Of a DNA stretch of 5,885 bases, positions 4,471 through 5,885 are shown piece by piece; position 1 is the stretch's first letter, and every line of letters starts with the position of its first letter. The translations under genes and the position numbers were made by a program. This DNA is from Holophagae bacterium. GTDB taxonomy: Bacteria > Acidobacteriota > Thermoanaerobaculia > Thermoanaerobaculales > Sulfomarinibacteraceae. The notes under the pieces are model-generated. The model saw only the letters and a program-made list of their open reading frames with translations. It did not search any database and had not been told where the DNA came from. Location: positions 1 to 5,885 of the forward strand of contig JAUWTC010000188.1 in the NCBI GenBank assembly GCA_030609785.1, read 5' to 3'.

Positions 4471-5885
4471 TCAATTCGCCTGGAGATGACCCGAGAGACC
4501 GTCGACTCGTGATGTGATGTCACGGAAGGCCGGGTCTTCAAGCATGATCTCCTCGAAGAATTCGGCTGCGCCACCGTAGTCACCCGAACCTTCAAGGCAG
4601 TTGGCCAATTCGTACTTGAGCGCAAGGACCGACTCATCCTTCAGTCCCGGTGCCTCGAGTGCCCGCTGATACCAGCCCGCCGCCTGGTCCCACAGGCCCT
4701 GTTCGACGTAGCACACCCCGATCATCGAACAGCACTCAACATAGAAATCTGGGTCTTTCGAGGCGATCTGGAACTCACGAATCCCTTCCGGCAGCAGCCC
4801 CATCTCTTTGTAGGCAATACCCAGGTTGAAGTGGGTGTCGGCATCTTCTTCCGACAACTGCTCCGCCACGCCCTTCTGGAATTCCCGGAAGACATCCTTG
4901 AGATCGACCTCGGCCTCGCTGGGACCTGCCGCCTTTTCGACGATGGCCTCCTCGGCCGCCATTTCCTCTTCCAATTCGGCCGCCAAGTCGACGAAGCCTT
5001 CCTCTTCATCGACGAAGAGGTCCGCTGATGCCTCTTCGACCTGCGGAACCTCCTCCGTCAAGAATCCCTTGGCCTTGAGTTCCAGCCGTCGCTCCGCAAC
5101 CTCCGGACTCTGAGGGTGTTCGGCTTCCAACCGCCTCAAAAGGCGGGTGGCGTCTTCATAAAGAGAGTGCTCCAGGAACGAGTCCATTTGCTGGAGATCG
5201 CCCAAGGTGGGCCCCAAAATTCGGCCGGCAGCTTCGTCGAGAATGTCATCGACCGAGGACTCACCGACCGGAAGATCTGCCTCCTGCACCGGGGTCGAAA
5301 CACCGATCGACGGCCCACCACCCAGGACCACCTTCTCAAGGTCATCCAGAATGTCCACCGCTGCCGAGGATTCAGTTGGAGAAGAAACGGCTACATCCTG
5401 CGGTTCAAAGACATCGATTGCGGGCTCGTCGTCACCTGCGATCGCCGGTTCGACATCGCCAAAGCCCTCGAACTCTATCCCGTTCTCCACCGACTCCAAT
5501 TCACGGGTTTCGAAACTCCCGACGTCGACCTCCTCAAGCTCGATCTCCTCGATTTCCTCGACCGCATCGGCGGGGGCAGCAGCAGCCTCGAAATCATCGA
5601 TCACCGGCATCTCGGAGAAATCCAGGCCGTCATCAATCACCAAGGATTCGTCCTCCTCCTCGATGATCTCCACCTGAACCAACTCTTCGCCGCCCGTATC
5701 GACCGCTTCGATTGGTTGTCTTTCGGCGGGTCCGATCAGACCTGGCAGGGCTCGTTCCAATTTTTCCAGCGCCTCTCGCCTATCCTCGGTCTTATAGGTC
5801 TCGACCAGGGGCCCGACTTCACGGGCGGCTAAATCGGCTCGGCCGGCTTCGAGAGCCAGAGACACCAATTTCTCCCGAACCTCGT
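4471..5885 (-). CDS. TPR protein with long acidic linkers, N-terminus outside the window
   Basis: The frame is open to the right edge (471 whole codons). A TTG at 5868 could be read as a start, but helical sequence ('EVREKLVSLALEAGR') continues above it, so this is probably a 5'-truncated gene. Residues below are counted from that TTG. 1-45: helical, TPR-like. 53-215: very acidic, probably disordered. 223-268: a helical pair ('MDSFLEHSLYEDATRLLRRLEAEHP') of the TPR/solenoid type. 270-325: a second acidic, Glu/Ala-rich linker. 343-447: three clear TPRs, the first with 'FNLGIAYKEMGLLPEGIREF', then 'IGVCYVEQGLWDQAAGWYQRAL' split over 383-404, and the last near 'LANCLEGSGDYGGAAEFFEEI'. No signal peptide or membrane segment is visible in this part. 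TPR solenoids bind partner proteins. I recall this layout in deltaproteobacterial and acidobacterial TPR proteins without a settled function. It ends 69 nt before metK; no functional link to SAM synthesis is evident. Confidence 0.85.
   Translation of the reverse strand, partial: EVREKLVSLALEAGRADLAAREVGPLVETYKTEDRREALEKLERALPGLIGPAERQPIEAVDTGGEELVQVEIIEEEDESLVIDDGLDFSEMPVIDDFEAAAAPADAVEEIEEIELEEVDVGSFETRELESVENGIEFEGFGDVEPAIAGDDEPAIDVFEPQDVAVSSPTESSAAVDILDDLEKVVLGGGPSIGVSTPVQEADLPVGESSVDDILDEAAGRILGPTLGDLQQMDSFLEHSLYEDATRLLRRLEAEHPQSPEVAERRLELKAKGFLTEEVPQVEEASADLFVDEEEGFVDLAAELEEEMAAEEAIVEKAAGPSEAEVDLKDVFREFQKGVAEQLSEEDADTHFNLGIAYKEMGLLPEGIREFQIASKDPDFYVECCSMIGVCYVEQGLWDQAAGWYQRALEAPGLKDESVLALKYELANCLEGSGDYGGAAEFFEEIMLEDPAFRDITSRVDGLSGHLQAN

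Noticed and set aside
5116..5832. Plus-strand open frame (238 codons) opposite the TPR gene
   Set aside because: It mirrors the acidic coding stretch of the TPR protein and shows no independent protein features or start signal.

Overview
All recognisable genes in this window lie on the minus strand, so transcription runs from the right edge to the left edge. The DNA is moderately GC-rich, with strong GGAGG-type ribosome binding sites. Two proteins suggest an Acidobacteriota-like (for example Thermoanaerobaculia) or deltaproteobacterial-type lineage. One is a TPR protein with an acidic linker and an 'NLGIAYKEMGLL' repeat. The other is a secreted protein with 'WRSDVMISN' and 'SSRTFN' motifs. 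This taxonomic guess comes from recalled family resemblance, not from a search, and confidence is modest.

Layout in transcription order: (1) the C-terminal part of a TPR protein with long acidic linkers, which runs off the right edge; (2) metK, S-adenosylmethionine synthetase, complete, 69 nt downstream; (3) after a 142-nt gap, a two-transmembrane sensor histidine kinase whose best start is a GTG; (4) 24 nt later, a secreted protein of unknown function built from what look like two related beta-sandwich modules; (5) 55 nt later, a small single-cluster [4Fe-4S] ferredoxin; (6) a textbook intrinsic terminator; (7) beyond it, the first 63 codons of a membrane protein resembling GT-C (family 39 / ArnT-like) glycosyltransferases, which runs off the left edge. 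That last gene is easy to miss because it has no stop inside the window.

Functionally the window is mostly housekeeping plus envelope-related genes. MetK makes the methyl donor SAM. The kinase and the secreted protein are close enough to be co-transcribed and both have extracytoplasmic parts, so a shared envelope role is plausible but unproven. No response regulator gene is visible next to the kinase. The ferredoxin may be the last gene of the same transcript or may have its own promoter.

I see no mobile element, CRISPR array, tRNA or rRNA, and no clear case for a new multi-gene system. The most interesting non-coding signal is in the metK leader. A perfect 7-bp hairpin pairs the metK Shine-Dalgarno with a copy of the anti-Shine-Dalgarno sequence, and a promoter-like element lies just upstream. 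This architecture could control metK translation. No non-coding stretch exceeds 300 bases; the largest gaps are 142 nt (metK to kinase) and 132 nt (ferredoxin to the left-edge gene).
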